From Mycobacterium sp. ST-F2 (lineage in GTDB: Bacteria; Actinomycetota; Actinomycetes; Mycobacteriales; Mycobacteriaceae): a stretch of DNA of 54,810 nt. The notes beneath the pieces are model-generated. The model had not been told where the DNA came from. It worked only from the letters and a program-made list of their open reading frames with translations, and ran no database searches. Position numbers and translations under genes: made by a program. Of this stretch, positions 27,458 through 36,016 are shown piece after piece (the first letter of the stretch is position 1; every line of letters begins with the position of its first letter). Location of the stretch: the NCBI RefSeq assembly GCF_001905655.1, contig NZ_JMHT01000051.1:1-54810 (forward strand), in the 5' to 3' direction.

Positions 27458-28330
27458 CTCATCCGACTCGGCCTCGATGACCGTCCGCGACGGCGCCGTC
27501 CGCTCCCACAGCACCGCACCGACGCACGCCGTGACGACCCAGCCGGCGCCGCTGATTCCGCACCACGTGAGCAGCGCCATCGCCACACCGATGGGCCCGA
27601 AGTCGTCCCACCCGCGCAGCAGCGGCGGGAAGATCATCCGGGCCGCCAGCGGCAGGATCGTGCCCTCGATGACGACGCCCGCCAACCCTGCGAGCAGCAG
27701 CGCGCGCCAGGCCCGACCGCCGTCGCGCACCAGGAGCGCGGGTGTGATCGTCCAGAAGATCCAGACCGGGATCAGCGACACCGCGAAGAGCAGGACCTGG
27801 CTCCACCCGTGGTGCTCGGCACCGAACGCGATCCGTTCGCGCACCCCGATCATCGTCAGGTACAGGACGAACCACGTCACGCCGCGCCACAGCTTGCCGC
27901 CCCAGCCGAACGGTTCGCGGCGCCAGGCCCTGGCAAAGATGCCGGCGATGGTCATCGACATCGGGATGCCCCACACCAGGAAGCTGGCGACGCCGAAGAA
28001 CGTCCAGTTGGACCGCAGACCAGAGGCGCGGCCGAAGGCGGCTCGGACATGGTCGGTCAGCGGCGACGCCAGACCGAGCTGCCGGCTCACCACGACGCCG
28101 GGGCTGGCGCTGTCGGCGAAGCCGGTGAGATAGCTGAACCCGATGATCGCCAGCGGGATCACCGTGGTGAACAGCTGGACCGACACCACGGTGCCCAGCG
28201 TGCCGCCGTCGATCTCGTTGAAGCGATTCACGACGGCGACGATGGGCCGCAGCTGACGCATCTCGGCCAACTGCCGGTAGCGGTCCTCGACGCGCTGCCG
28301 CATCGCCGGCGATTCGGCGTCGTCGCTCAT
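27419..28330 (-). CDS. YihY/BrkB family membrane protein
   Basis: 303-aa protein with about six hydrophobic segments (SVQLFTTVIPLAIIGF, FGVASFLVWGIPMSM, WFVLYLTMIGV, VLLFAVSLIPVWIFW, GLAGVVIEGTILPL, VAMALLTWCGISGAGWVV) typical of YihY/BrkB proteins, whose function is unclear (transport or envelope). The ATG at 28330 has a GGGGGAG ribosome-binding site. The last 13 codons, ending RQDSNLQPTE, are the antisense of tRNA-Arg, and the stop codon lies inside the tRNA gene. Confidence 0.85.
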   Translation of the reverse strand: MSDDAESPAMRQRVEDRYRQLAEMRQLRPIVAVVNRFNEIDGGTLGTVVSVQLFTTVIPLAIIGFSYLTGFADSASPGVVVSRQLGLASPLTDHVRAAFGRASGLRSNWTFFGVASFLVWGIPMSMTIAGIFARAWRREPFGWGGKLWRGVTWFVLYLTMIGVRERIAFGAEHHGWSQVLLFAVSLIPVWIFWTITPALLVRDGGRAWRALLLAGLAGVVIEGTILPLAARMIFPPLLRGWDDFGPIGVAMALLTWCGISGAGWVVTACVGAVLWERTAPSRTVIEAESDERPRQDSNLQPTE

Positions 28331-28380
28331 GCTCCCCCTTCTACGGGCCCCGGGCATTGTGCCCGGTCGGGGGTGCTCTG

Positions 28381-28397
28381 CGCGCCGAAACGGCGCG
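28381..28397 (-). terminator. Small hairpin after the MspA-type porin gene
   Basis: 7-bp arms CGCGCCG and complement with a 3-base loop, nine bases after the porin stop codon. Confidence 0.4.
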
Positions 28398-28405
28398 AGG
28401 TGCGA

Positions 28406-29071
28406 TCAGACGGACTTCGTGACGCCGTAGTAGGCGACGATGTCGTCGGTATCGGAGGTGGAGCTCGTCAGCACCGCGTACGACCTCAGGAACGATTGGC
28501 CGACGCAGCCGTCGACCTTGACGTGCGTGTCCTTGAGCGTGATGCGCACCGGCGCGGCCTTGAACGACTTCTTGTCGACGGGGACCTGGGTCACGGTGCC
28601 CGGCTTCGGGTGGATTTCCACGGTGCCCGATATCGGCACGCTGACGCCCGTGGGCAGGAGACCGGCCAGCGTCGAACCCGAGGTGGCGATACCGATGGAG
28701 CCGACCAGACGCACCTGGCCCAGCTCGATACCGCAGCCGATCTGGTAGCCGGCCTCCAGCGTGCCGCCGTTGAGGGTGGTCTTGCCCTTGCCGGTCACGG
28801 TCCCGGTGAACGTGCCGCCCACCAGGTATTCACGCGAGCTGACCGCGGTCGTGAGCGGTGCGACCGGGAGCTCGGTCTCGTTCTTGGCCACCACGGTGAG
28901 GACCCAGCCGTCGGGGGCCGTAACGGTCGCCGGCTCTTCCGACGCCACGAGACCGGTGTCCGGCGGCGGTCCCTCGTCACCGGCGGGCGCGGGGTCGGCG
29001 AACGCAGCGGTCGCTGCCCCGAACGGGAGCAACATGCCCACAGCAGCAACCACAGCAAAACGCTTCAACAT
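28406..29071 (-). CDS. MspA-family outer-membrane porin
   Basis: 221-aa precursor. Residues 1-25 are a signal peptide (basic start, AAVGMLLPFGAATAAFA, cleavage before DPAPA). The mature part has MspA-family features: WVLTVVAKNETELPVAPL, REYLVGGTFTGTV, LEAGYQIGCGIEL and a C-terminal KVDGCVGQSFLRSYAVLT. Members form octameric channels in the mycolate outer membrane for small hydrophilic solutes. The ATG at 29071 has GGAG nearby. It is divergent from echA14 with a 14-bp palindrome between them. Which MspA paralogue it is cannot be told. Confidence 0.9.
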   Translation of the reverse strand: MLKRFAVVAAVGMLLPFGAATAAFADPAPAGDEGPPPDTGLVASEEPATVTAPDGWVLTVVAKNETELPVAPLTTAVSSREYLVGGTFTGTVTGKGKTTLNGGTLEAGYQIGCGIELGQVRLVGSIGIATSGSTLAGLLPTGVSVPISGTVEIHPKPGTVTQVPVDKKSFKAAPVRITLKDTHVKVDGCVGQSFLRSYAVLTSSTSDTDDIVAYYGVTKSV

Positions 29072-29151
29072 GAACTCCGAACGCCTCTCAACATGCCTAG
29101 CCAAAGGAATCACACAGTTGTTTCGCAGATACGACCTCGGGTAAAGGTTTT

Positions 29152-29165
29152 GACTCACGTGAGTC
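29152..29165. promoter_or_regulatory. 14-bp palindrome, candidate operator
   Basis: GACTCACGTGAGTC is a perfect palindrome in the 119-bp gap between the porin and echA14, 13 bp upstream of the echA14 -10 hexamer. Its regulator is unknown. Confidence 0.5.
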
Positions 29166-29178
29166 GAAACACAGGCCA

Positions 29179-29184
29179 TAGGCT
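29179..29184 (+). promoter_or_regulatory. Leaderless -10 (TAGGCT) of echA14
   Basis: TANNNT hexamer six bases before the GTG at 29191; no Shine-Dalgarno. Confidence 0.5.
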
Positions 29185-29190
29185 GAGGTT

Positions 29191-29943
29191 GTGTCCGATC
29201 TCGTACTGACGCAGGTCATCGACCGCGTCGCACTCATCACGGTCAACGATCCCGACCGCCGCAACGCGGTGACCGCGGAGATGTCCGCCGGCCTGCGCGC
29301 CGCCATCACCGCCGCCGAGGCCGATCACGGTGTGCACGCCGTGGTGGTGACGGGCGCCGGCAAGGCGTTCTGCGCGGGCGCCGACCTCACCGCGTTGGGC
29401 GCCGCCACTGTCAACGGCCTGCGGGTCATCTACGACGGCTTCCTCGCGGTGGCCGACTGCACGCTGCCGACGATCGCCGCGGTGAACGGCCCGGCCGTCG
29501 GAGCCGGGCTCAACCTCGCTCTCGCCGCCGACGTCCGGATCGCCGGACCCGGGGCGGTCTTCGACCCACGGTTCCAGAAACTCGGGATTCACCCGGGCGG
29601 CGGCGCGACCTGGATGCTGCAGCGGGCCATCGGCCCCCAGGCCGCGCGGGCGGCGCTGCTGTTCGGCATGAAGTTCGACGCCGACGCCGCCGTGCGGCAC
29701 GGCCTGGCGCTTGAGGTCGCCGACGACCCCGTCGCCGCGGCATTGGCCCTGGCCGCCGGTCCGGCCTCGGCGCCCCGCGAGGTGGTGTTGGCGACCAAGG
29801 CGTCGATGCGCGCGACGGACCACCCCGGCGTGCTGGACCACGAGCAGCACGCGAAGGCCGTCGACATCGAGATCGTCCCGCAGGCGGCGTCGATCGAGTC
29901 ACCGGAATTCGCCGCTCGCTTGGCTGCTGCCAAGCAGCGGTGA
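29191..29943 (+). CDS. echA14: Enoyl-CoA hydratase/isomerase family protein
   Basis: 250-aa crotonase-fold protein. The oxyanion-hole segments are GAGKAFCAGADL and AAVNGPAVGAGLNLALAADVRIAG, and the catalytic region is DPRFQKLGIHPGGGATWML; only part of the usual Glu pair can be recognised by eye. The GTG start fits a leaderless promoter. Its stop directly abuts that of bkdC (TGA then TCA, no spacer). Placement next to the keto acid dehydrogenase and leucine-type genes makes a role in branched-chain acyl-CoA breakdown plausible. Confidence 0.88.
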   Translation: MSDLVLTQVIDRVALITVNDPDRRNAVTAEMSAGLRAAITAAEADHGVHAVVVTGAGKAFCAGADLTALGAATVNGLRVIYDGFLAVADCTLPTIAAVNGPAVGAGLNLALAADVRIAGPGAVFDPRFQKLGIHPGGGATWMLQRAIGPQAARAALLFGMKFDADAAVRHGLALEVADDPVAAALALAAGPASAPREVVLATKASMRATDHPGVLDHEQHAKAVDIEIVPQAASIESPEFAARLAAAKQR

Positions 29944-31143
29944 TCAGGCGTCGAGGAGCGCCAGTTCGGGCGCCTCGATGAGGGCCCGCAGTTCACCGAG
30001 GAACGCGGCCGCCCCCGCGCCGTCGGCGATCCGGTGGTCGAAGGCACAGGTGAGCGTCATGGTCGGCCGCGCCACCACCGCACCGTCACGCACGACAGCA
30101 CGGGGTTTGAGCGTGCCCATCCCGAGGATCGCCGCCTCCGGATAGTTGATGACGGGTACGCCCTCGTCCAGGCCCAGCGCCCCGAAGTTCGACACGGTGA
30201 ACGTCGAGCCATGCAGTTCAACGGGTTTCAGCGTGCCGTCGCGCGCGGAGCGGATCAGCCCGTCCACTGCCCAGGCCAGTTCCCGCGTCGAGAGGCGTTC
30301 GGCGTCCCGGACCACCGGCACCAGCAGTCCACGTGATGTCGCGACGCCGATGCCCAGGTGCACCGATTCGTGGAGATGAACGCTCGCGCCGTGTTCGGCC
30401 GGCACCCAGGTGGCGTTGAACTCACGGTGGTGCCGCAACGCGATGGTCAGCAGCCGCAGCGTCAGCACGAACGGTGTGACGGTGGCATCGGCACCGGCGA
30501 GGGTGTCGCGAACCCGGAGCAACTCGGCGCAGTCCACCTGAACCGATGCATGTGCATCCGGTATCTCCTTGCGTGACACCGCCATCCGGCGCGCCATCTC
30601 GGCCTGCACGCCGCCGACGGGAATCAGGTCGGCGTCGGCGGTCTGGTGCGCCGAGGCCAGCACGTCCTGGCGCGTGACGATGCCGTTCGGGCCCGACGGC
30701 GCCACTCCGGTCAGGTCAACGTGCAGGTCTGCCGCCAGCTTGCGCACCCGCGGTTTGGCCCGGGGCCGGCGGCGGGTGGTGTCGAGATCAGCATCCGCGC
30801 CGTACCCGACCAGCACGGGTTTGCGTTGCGGCGCCTGCTCTTTCGGGTCATCGGTCGCCGGCTCGTCGACGGTCGGCTCGGATGCAGCCGCCGCCGACGC
30901 GTCGGTGGCGATGCGGACCAGCACGGCGCCCACCGCGAGCGTCTGCCCCTCTGCCCCACCGAGTTCGGTCACCACACCGGCATACGGACTGGGTATCTCC
31001 ACGGCCGCCTTGTTGGTCTCGACGGTGCACAACACCTGATTGAGTTCGACGGTGTCCCCCACCGCCACCGCCCAGGACGTGATGGTCGCGTCTTCCAGCC
31101 CTTCACCCAGGTCGGGGACCAGGAAATCGTGTGTTGCGGTCAT
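29944..31143 (-). CDS. bkdC: Branched-chain alpha-keto acid dehydrogenase E2 (dihydrolipoyl acyltransferase)
   Basis: 399-aa E2 core of the BCKDH complex. It has an N-terminal lipoyl domain with the lipoylated Lys in ETNKAAVEIPSP, a peripheral subunit-binding domain (VRKLAADLHVDLTGVAPSGPNGIVTRQDV) and a C-terminal catalytic domain ending FDHRIADGAGAAAFL (HxxxDG active site). It transfers branched acyl groups to CoA. The ATG at 31143 overlaps the bkdB stop. Mycobacterial homologue Rv2495c. Confidence 0.94.
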   Translation of the reverse strand: MTATHDFLVPDLGEGLEDATITSWAVAVGDTVELNQVLCTVETNKAAVEIPSPYAGVVTELGGAEGQTLAVGAVLVRIATDASAAAASEPTVDEPATDDPKEQAPQRKPVLVGYGADADLDTTRRRPRAKPRVRKLAADLHVDLTGVAPSGPNGIVTRQDVLASAHQTADADLIPVGGVQAEMARRMAVSRKEIPDAHASVQVDCAELLRVRDTLAGADATVTPFVLTLRLLTIALRHHREFNATWVPAEHGASVHLHESVHLGIGVATSRGLLVPVVRDAERLSTRELAWAVDGLIRSARDGTLKPVELHGSTFTVSNFGALGLDEGVPVINYPEAAILGMGTLKPRAVVRDGAVVARPTMTLTCAFDHRIADGAGAAAFLGELRALIEAPELALLDA

Positions 31144-32195
31144 GGCTGACTCATCGCCTTGTGCACGCAATCCAGCAGCCGGTCGACACCGGGCAGCCAC
31201 AGTTTCTCCAGCCGGGCCGGCGGATAGGGCGTGTCAAATCCGGTGGCGCGCAACACGGGTGCCTCCAGGTCATAGAAGAGTTCTTCGGAGATCCTGGCGG
31301 CCAGTTCGGCGCCGAACCCCAGGGTGCGCGGCCCCTCGTGCATGACCACCGCGCGTCCGGTCTTCCGGATCGAGGCCGCGATGGTGTCGAAGTCGAGCGG
31401 GTTCAGCGACCGCAGGTCGATGACCTCCAGATCATGGTCGTCCGCCAGATCGGCTGCCGCCAAGGCGGTGTCGACGAGCGAGCCGTAGGTGATGACGGTG
31501 ACGTCGCGGCCCGTGCGCCGTACCGCAGCCTGCCCGATGGGTGGCGCGGGCACGCTGGTGTCGAGTTCACCTTTCGTCCAGTAACGGCGTTTGGGCTCCA
31601 GGAAGATCACCGGGTCACGGGACGAGATGGCCTCGCGCAGCAGCCAGTACGCGTCCGAGGGCGTGGACGGGATGACGACCTTCAACCCGGCGGTGTGCAG
31701 CCAGTACGACTCGGTCGACTCCGAATGGTGTTCCACCGCACCGATACCGCCGAACGACGGGATGCGGATGGTCACCGGCATGTCGACATCGCCATGGGTA
31801 CGCATCCGGTACTTCGCGAGGTGGCTGACGATCTGGTCGAACGCCGGGGCCGCGAATCCGTCGAACTGGATCTCGGGTACCGGCACCATGCCACGGATCG
31901 CCATGCCGATGGCGATGCCGACGATCGCCGACTCCGCCAGCGGCGTGTCGAAACAGCGGGCTTCCCCGAAGGTTTCGTGCAGACCATCGGTGACGCGGAA
32001 AACCCCGCCGAGTTTCGCGACGTCCTCGCCGAACACCAGCACCCGGTCATCGGCGGTCATGGCGTCGCGTAACGCGCGGTTGATGGCCTGCACCATCGAC
32101 ACTGTGGTCACCGTGGCGATTTCCCCCGCGGGCCGTCTCGGCTCGTCGGGCTCCGCGTCACCGGACCACGACGGTCGCTCGATGAGCTGCGTCAT
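31140..32195 (-). CDS. bkdB: Branched-chain alpha-keto acid dehydrogenase E1 beta
   Basis: 351-aa E1 beta subunit (transketolase-like pyrimidine-binding and C-terminal domains). Recognisable segments are AINRALRDAMTADDRVLVFGEDVAKLGG, RCFDTPLAESAIVGIAIG and DLRSLNPLDFDTI. With BkdA it forms the thiamine-diphosphate decarboxylase. One base separates it from bkdA, and it overlaps bkdC by four bases. Confidence 0.94.
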   Translation of the reverse strand: MTQLIERPSWSGDAEPDEPRRPAGEIATVTTVSMVQAINRALRDAMTADDRVLVFGEDVAKLGGVFRVTDGLHETFGEARCFDTPLAESAIVGIAIGMAIRGMVPVPEIQFDGFAAPAFDQIVSHLAKYRMRTHGDVDMPVTIRIPSFGGIGAVEHHSESTESYWLHTAGLKVVIPSTPSDAYWLLREAISSRDPVIFLEPKRRYWTKGELDTSVPAPPIGQAAVRRTGRDVTVITYGSLVDTALAAADLADDHDLEVIDLRSLNPLDFDTIAASIRKTGRAVVMHEGPRTLGFGAELAARISEELFYDLEAPVLRATGFDTPYPPARLEKLWLPGVDRLLDCVHKAMSQP

Positions 32196-32196
32196 G

Positions 32197-33294
32197 TCAA
32201 CCCTCCCAATCCAATTCGGCCAGCAACGCGTCGCGCTGCCGGGCCAGCTCGGGTGTGATGTCGGCGTAGACGTTGTCGAACATGTCCGCGACGTCGAAGT
32301 CCGGCGCGGTCAGAACCGCCTCGCGCAGGTCGGCGCGGAGCCGGCGGGAGCGGTTCTCGACGTGCTCCTGCAAGCGGGGCGTCCACACTCCGACCTGCTC
32401 CAGGTACGCCCGGTAGCGCGCGATGGGATCGCGTGCCTCCCAGTACTTCAGCTCGTCGGGGTCGCGGTAGCGGGTCGGGTCATCGGACGTGGTGTGTGGA
32501 CCCATCCGATAGGTGACGGCCTCGATCAACGTCGGCCCGTCGCCACCGCGGGCGCGTTGCGCCGCCTCGGACATCACCGCGTAGCAGGCCAGCACATCGT
32601 TGCCGTCGACTCGGACGCCGGGCATGCCGTAGCCGATGGCGCGATGCGCGATCGACGGTCCCGCCTGCTGATGACGCACCGGCACGGAGATGGCCCACTG
32701 ATTGTTCTGCACGAAGAACACACACGGCGCGGACGTGACGGCCGCGAAGTTGAGCGCTTCGTGCATGTCGCCTTCGGAGGTGCCGCCGTCGCCGACGAAC
32801 GCCACGGTCACCGAGTCTTCGCCGAGCCGTTGTGCGGCCATCGCGGCGCCGACGGCGTGCAGACCGTGCGACCCGATGTCGATCGAGATTGGCGCACAAT
32901 GTTTCTCGGTGAAGCCCAGACCGCCGTGCCAGCGGCCCCGCCACACCGCGCTGATCTGGGCCGGCGTGATGCCGCGGACCAGCAGGGCGCCGAGCTCCCG
33001 GTACTGCGGGAACAGCCAGTCGGTCTTGCGCAGACATGCTGCCGCGCCCACCTGTGCGGCTTCCTGACCGCGGCACGAGGCGAACAACGCAAGTTCACCC
33101 TGCCTCTGCAGATTGACGAATTCGACGTCGAGGTCGCGGGTGAGGACCATCTCCTCGTACAGCCAGCCCAGTGTTTCGGGCGGCAGGTCGCGGCGATATC
33201 GCTCGTCGGAGGTGGGCGCGCCGTCGGGCGCGATGAGTTGCACGGGCTCAAGGTCCACCCGGTTGTCCAGGCCAGGGACCGACACGTCAGCCAT
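32197..33294 (-). CDS. bkdA: Branched-chain alpha-keto acid dehydrogenase E1 alpha
   Basis: 365-aa thiamine-diphosphate-binding subunit. The TPP motif runs from GDGGTSEGDMHEALNFAAV to NNQW near residues 165-195, and the phosphorylation-loop-like segment YRMGPHTTSDDPTRYR follows. The ATG at 33294 has a strong AAGGAGG ribosome-binding site; the upstream in-frame start at 33318 has none. First gene of bkdABC, preceded by a 475-bp gap holding an inverted repeat at 33367-33385. Confidence 0.94.
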   Translation of the reverse strand: MADVSVPGLDNRVDLEPVQLIAPDGAPTSDERYRRDLPPETLGWLYEEMVLTRDLDVEFVNLQRQGELALFASCRGQEAAQVGAAACLRKTDWLFPQYRELGALLVRGITPAQISAVWRGRWHGGLGFTEKHCAPISIDIGSHGLHAVGAAMAAQRLGEDSVTVAFVGDGGTSEGDMHEALNFAAVTSAPCVFFVQNNQWAISVPVRHQQAGPSIAHRAIGYGMPGVRVDGNDVLACYAVMSEAAQRARGGDGPTLIEAVTYRMGPHTTSDDPTRYRDPDELKYWEARDPIARYRAYLEQVGVWTPRLQEHVENRSRRLRADLREAVLTAPDFDVADMFDNVYADITPELARQRDALLAELDWEG

Positions 33295-33769
33295 ACCGCC
33301 TCCTTCCGGTGACGGCATGTTCGGCCGTCAGTCCGCGAGAAGCTCAGCGCGGTGGCGACCAGGGCAACCCTCAGGTGGTGAGGGTCGCCGGCCGATGCCG
33401 GGGTGTGGCATCAGTCGGATGATCCGCTCTGCTCGCCGCAGTGCTGGGGCATCACCGCCATTATGCGCCCGGAGGCCATCTGGCCGCGGTTATCGCAGGT
33501 AACAGACTGGCGACGTGTCGGACCGGCCGGCGCCGGTCGGCGGCAATACGGCCGACTTGTAGCCCGAACGTATGAATTCATTGTTATTTGTGCTGGTGAC
33601 ACGCTCATCGGCCCGAAGTCTGTCGTTGCCGCGTGCTAAAACCGTCGCATCGTCAACGTGGCAGCGCCAGAAGCGAGAAACGATGAGACGTCCGAACCGC
33701 GCCGGCCCCTACGTCGCCCGGGCCTCAGCCGTACCAGGCCCCTGACCGCACCCGTACGTCAGCCACATC
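33295..33769. other. 475-bp divergent intergenic region
   Basis: Separates bkdA from the sensor kinase gene. Visible structure: the inverted repeat ACCCTCA-N5-TGAGGGT at 33367-33385, about 73 bp before bkdA, and a GC-rich inverted repeat GACCGG-N6-CCGGTC near 33520. The stretch around 33570-33600 is AT-rich for this genome and may hold promoters. I see no convincing gene. Confidence 0.5.
33367..33385. promoter_or_regulatory. Inverted repeat upstream of bkdA
   Basis: Perfect 7-bp arms ACCCTCA and TGAGGGT with a 5-base spacer; possible operator or mRNA leader hairpin. Confidence 0.4.
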
Positions 33770-36016
33770 ATGTTTGACACCGGTACAGGCGCCGCACGCC
33801 GCAACTTCCTCGAGCACACGATGCACGTCAGTGTGTTCCTGCGGCACGGCGGGGCGCTGGTGGTGTACGCCGTCGTGCTGGTCTCGGCGCCCCGGATCAG
33901 CGTGGCCGGCGTCGTCTTCGCCGGGCTGGCCGGCGCCTGGTCGCTGTACCGGCTGCTGACCCGCTCCGCGACGCCGCGCATCATCGCGATCGACTACGCC
34001 GTCACGCTGGCCGCGTGCCTGGTCCTGCCCGTCGCGGCAGCCGACGATCAGGTGTGCCCGTCGACCTGCGCGCCGATCACCATTGCCGGTACGGCCATCG
34101 CGAGCTTCACGGTGTTCGAACCCCTGCTCAACATCGCGATGACCGCCGGTGTCGTGGCGGCGCTCGCGGCGGGCGCGGCATCGGTCGATGGGGTGCACGA
34201 CCCCGGTCAATGGGTCAACGTCTACTACTTCGCACTGCTGTGGGTGGCGGCGACACTGATCCGCGTCCTGACGGTGCGCGTCGCCGAAAAAGTCGATGTG
34301 GCCCGCGCCGAGCGCCTCGCCGTCGAGCTCCGCCAGAAAGTCAATGCCGCCGTGCGCGATTACGACCGCGAGCAGATGCGGCTGCTCCACGACACCGTCG
34401 CCTCCACCCTGCTGATGGTGGGCACCGGCACCGCCTTGTCGCCTGCGCGCGTCGCCGCCCAGGCGCGCCGCGATCTTCGCGTCTTCACCGAGACCACCCA
34501 GGCTCCCGTACCCCCGGCCGATCTCGTTGCCGCCCTGCGTGATCACGCCACCCACACCACGACGCCCGTGAGCTATGCCGGTGTCACCGCGATGTGGGTG
34601 GACGGTGCGACAGCGGCGACCATCGCAGCCGCCGCGCGCGAAGCCCTCACCAATGTCGACCGGCATTCCGGCGCCACCGCCGTCACCATCACCGTGCATC
34701 CCGGACGGATCCAGATCACCGACGACGGGTGTGGATTCGATCTCACCCGGCCGACGCGGGGACACGGCATCGCCGACTCCATCGTCGCCCGTATGCAACA
34801 GCTCGGCGGCGTCGCCGAGATCAGCACGCTGCCCGGGCAGGGCACCACGGTCGAATTGTGTTGGCCCACTGCAGCATCGGCCAGCGCCACGCCGGCACCC
34901 GACCCAGAGCGGCTCATCGAGCGCGCCCATATGGGATATGGGCTGGGGTTGGTCGCCTACGGGCTGGTGAACCTGCTGGTGACCGCCCCCGCGTCCGTGA
35001 GCTTCGCGGCGTATCCCCAGCTGCAACGGTCCCTCATCGTCGTCATCACGGTCGCGACACTGGCGGCGATCCCCCGGGTGATGGGCCGGACCAATCCGCG
35101 GGCCCGGTTCGGCATCGCAGCCCTGGTGATCGTTGCTCTGGTGCAGTCGCTCTCGATGCCGATCTATGACCTCGACCCGCAGTTGCAGTGGGCCCAAGGT
35201 GCGATCGGCTGGTGCGTGCTGCCGCTGCTGCTCAGCGTGCGGCTGAGGTATGCGGTGGGCGTCCTGGTGTGGTGCTGGGTGGTGCCCGGCGTCTACGCGA
35301 TCATTCGGGATCCGTCGGTCCACACCATCGTCGACCTCGGATACGACACGGCGAGCGTCCTCGTCGCCCAACTCTGCGCTCTGGTTGTGGCCGACATGAT
35401 CCGGCGGTCCGCGGCCGCTGCGTCTGCCGAGACCGAGAGCCACATGCGCCTGATCGCCGCGGCGCACATCGCCGACGCAGTACAGGAGGAATACGACCGC
35501 CGCTACGCGGACCTCGCCGCCACCATTCAGCCCCTGCTGTCCGGCCTCGCCGACGGTGCACCGGTCGACGCCGAGACCCGGAGTCGCGCGCAACTCGAAT
35601 ATCAGCGGCTGCGTACCCTTTTCGACCAGTCATCCAGCTTCGAGCACGTACTGCTGCGCGAGCTGCGCCCCCGCGTCGACGCGGCCCAGAATCGCGGCAT
35701 CGCCGTTTCCGTCGACGTCCAGGGCACGCTGCCGGCCATGGATGTGCCCACCGCGCGGCGGCTGGCCCGGCTCGTCGACCAGGTTCTGCACGCCGCCGCC
35801 GCACCGGCCCGCATCACCGTGACCGCCGAAACGGCTGCCGTCGAACTCAGCGTCATGTGTCACCGCGCGCGCCACGCCGAATTGCCGACGAAATCCAGTG
35901 TCGGCGACGAAGATGAATTCGACCTGACCACCCTCGATGACACGGTGTGGATCACCGTGCGCCACCCACTCCCAGGAAGACCCACCGAACATGTCCGCGC
36001 CGGCCAATCCACCTGA
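33770..36016 (+). CDS. Sensor histidine kinase with a second, degenerate kinase-like half
   Basis: 748-aa membrane protein. Half one: several transmembrane helices in residues 25-170, then a NarL/DesK-type dimerisation helix with phospho-acceptor His207 (LLHDTVASTLL), N-box EALTNVDRHS (about 291-300), G1 DDGCGFD and G2 GHGIADSI, giving a complete catalytic set. Half two: another membrane block at about 385-545, then a helical segment (560-640) and a fold resembling the ATPase domain (RRLARLVDQVLHAAAAPARITV) without N-box Asn or DxGxG. The start is uncertain: ATG 33770 lacks a clear ribosome-binding site and ATG 33821 is an alternative. It overlaps the response regulator gene by 26 bp. The signal is unknown. 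Confidence 0.85.
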   Translation: MFDTGTGAARRNFLEHTMHVSVFLRHGGALVVYAVVLVSAPRISVAGVVFAGLAGAWSLYRLLTRSATPRIIAIDYAVTLAACLVLPVAAADDQVCPSTCAPITIAGTAIASFTVFEPLLNIAMTAGVVAALAAGAASVDGVHDPGQWVNVYYFALLWVAATLIRVLTVRVAEKVDVARAERLAVELRQKVNAAVRDYDREQMRLLHDTVASTLLMVGTGTALSPARVAAQARRDLRVFTETTQAPVPPADLVAALRDHATHTTTPVSYAGVTAMWVDGATAATIAAAAREALTNVDRHSGATAVTITVHPGRIQITDDGCGFDLTRPTRGHGIADSIVARMQQLGGVAEISTLPGQGTTVELCWPTAASASATPAPDPERLIERAHMGYGLGLVAYGLVNLLVTAPASVSFAAYPQLQRSLIVVITVATLAAIPRVMGRTNPRARFGIAALVIVALVQSLSMPIYDLDPQLQWAQGAIGWCVLPLLLSVRLRYAVGVLVWCWVVPGVYAIIRDPSVHTIVDLGYDTASVLVAQLCALVVADMIRRSAAAASAETESHMRLIAAAHIADAVQEEYDRRYADLAATIQPLLSGLADGAPVDAETRSRAQLEYQRLRTLFDQSSSFEHVLLRELRPRVDAAQNRGIAVSVDVQGTLPAMDVPTARRLARLVDQVLHAAAAPARITVTAETAAVELSVMCHRARHAELPTKSSVGDEDEFDLTTLDDTVWITVRHPLPGRPTEHVRAGQST

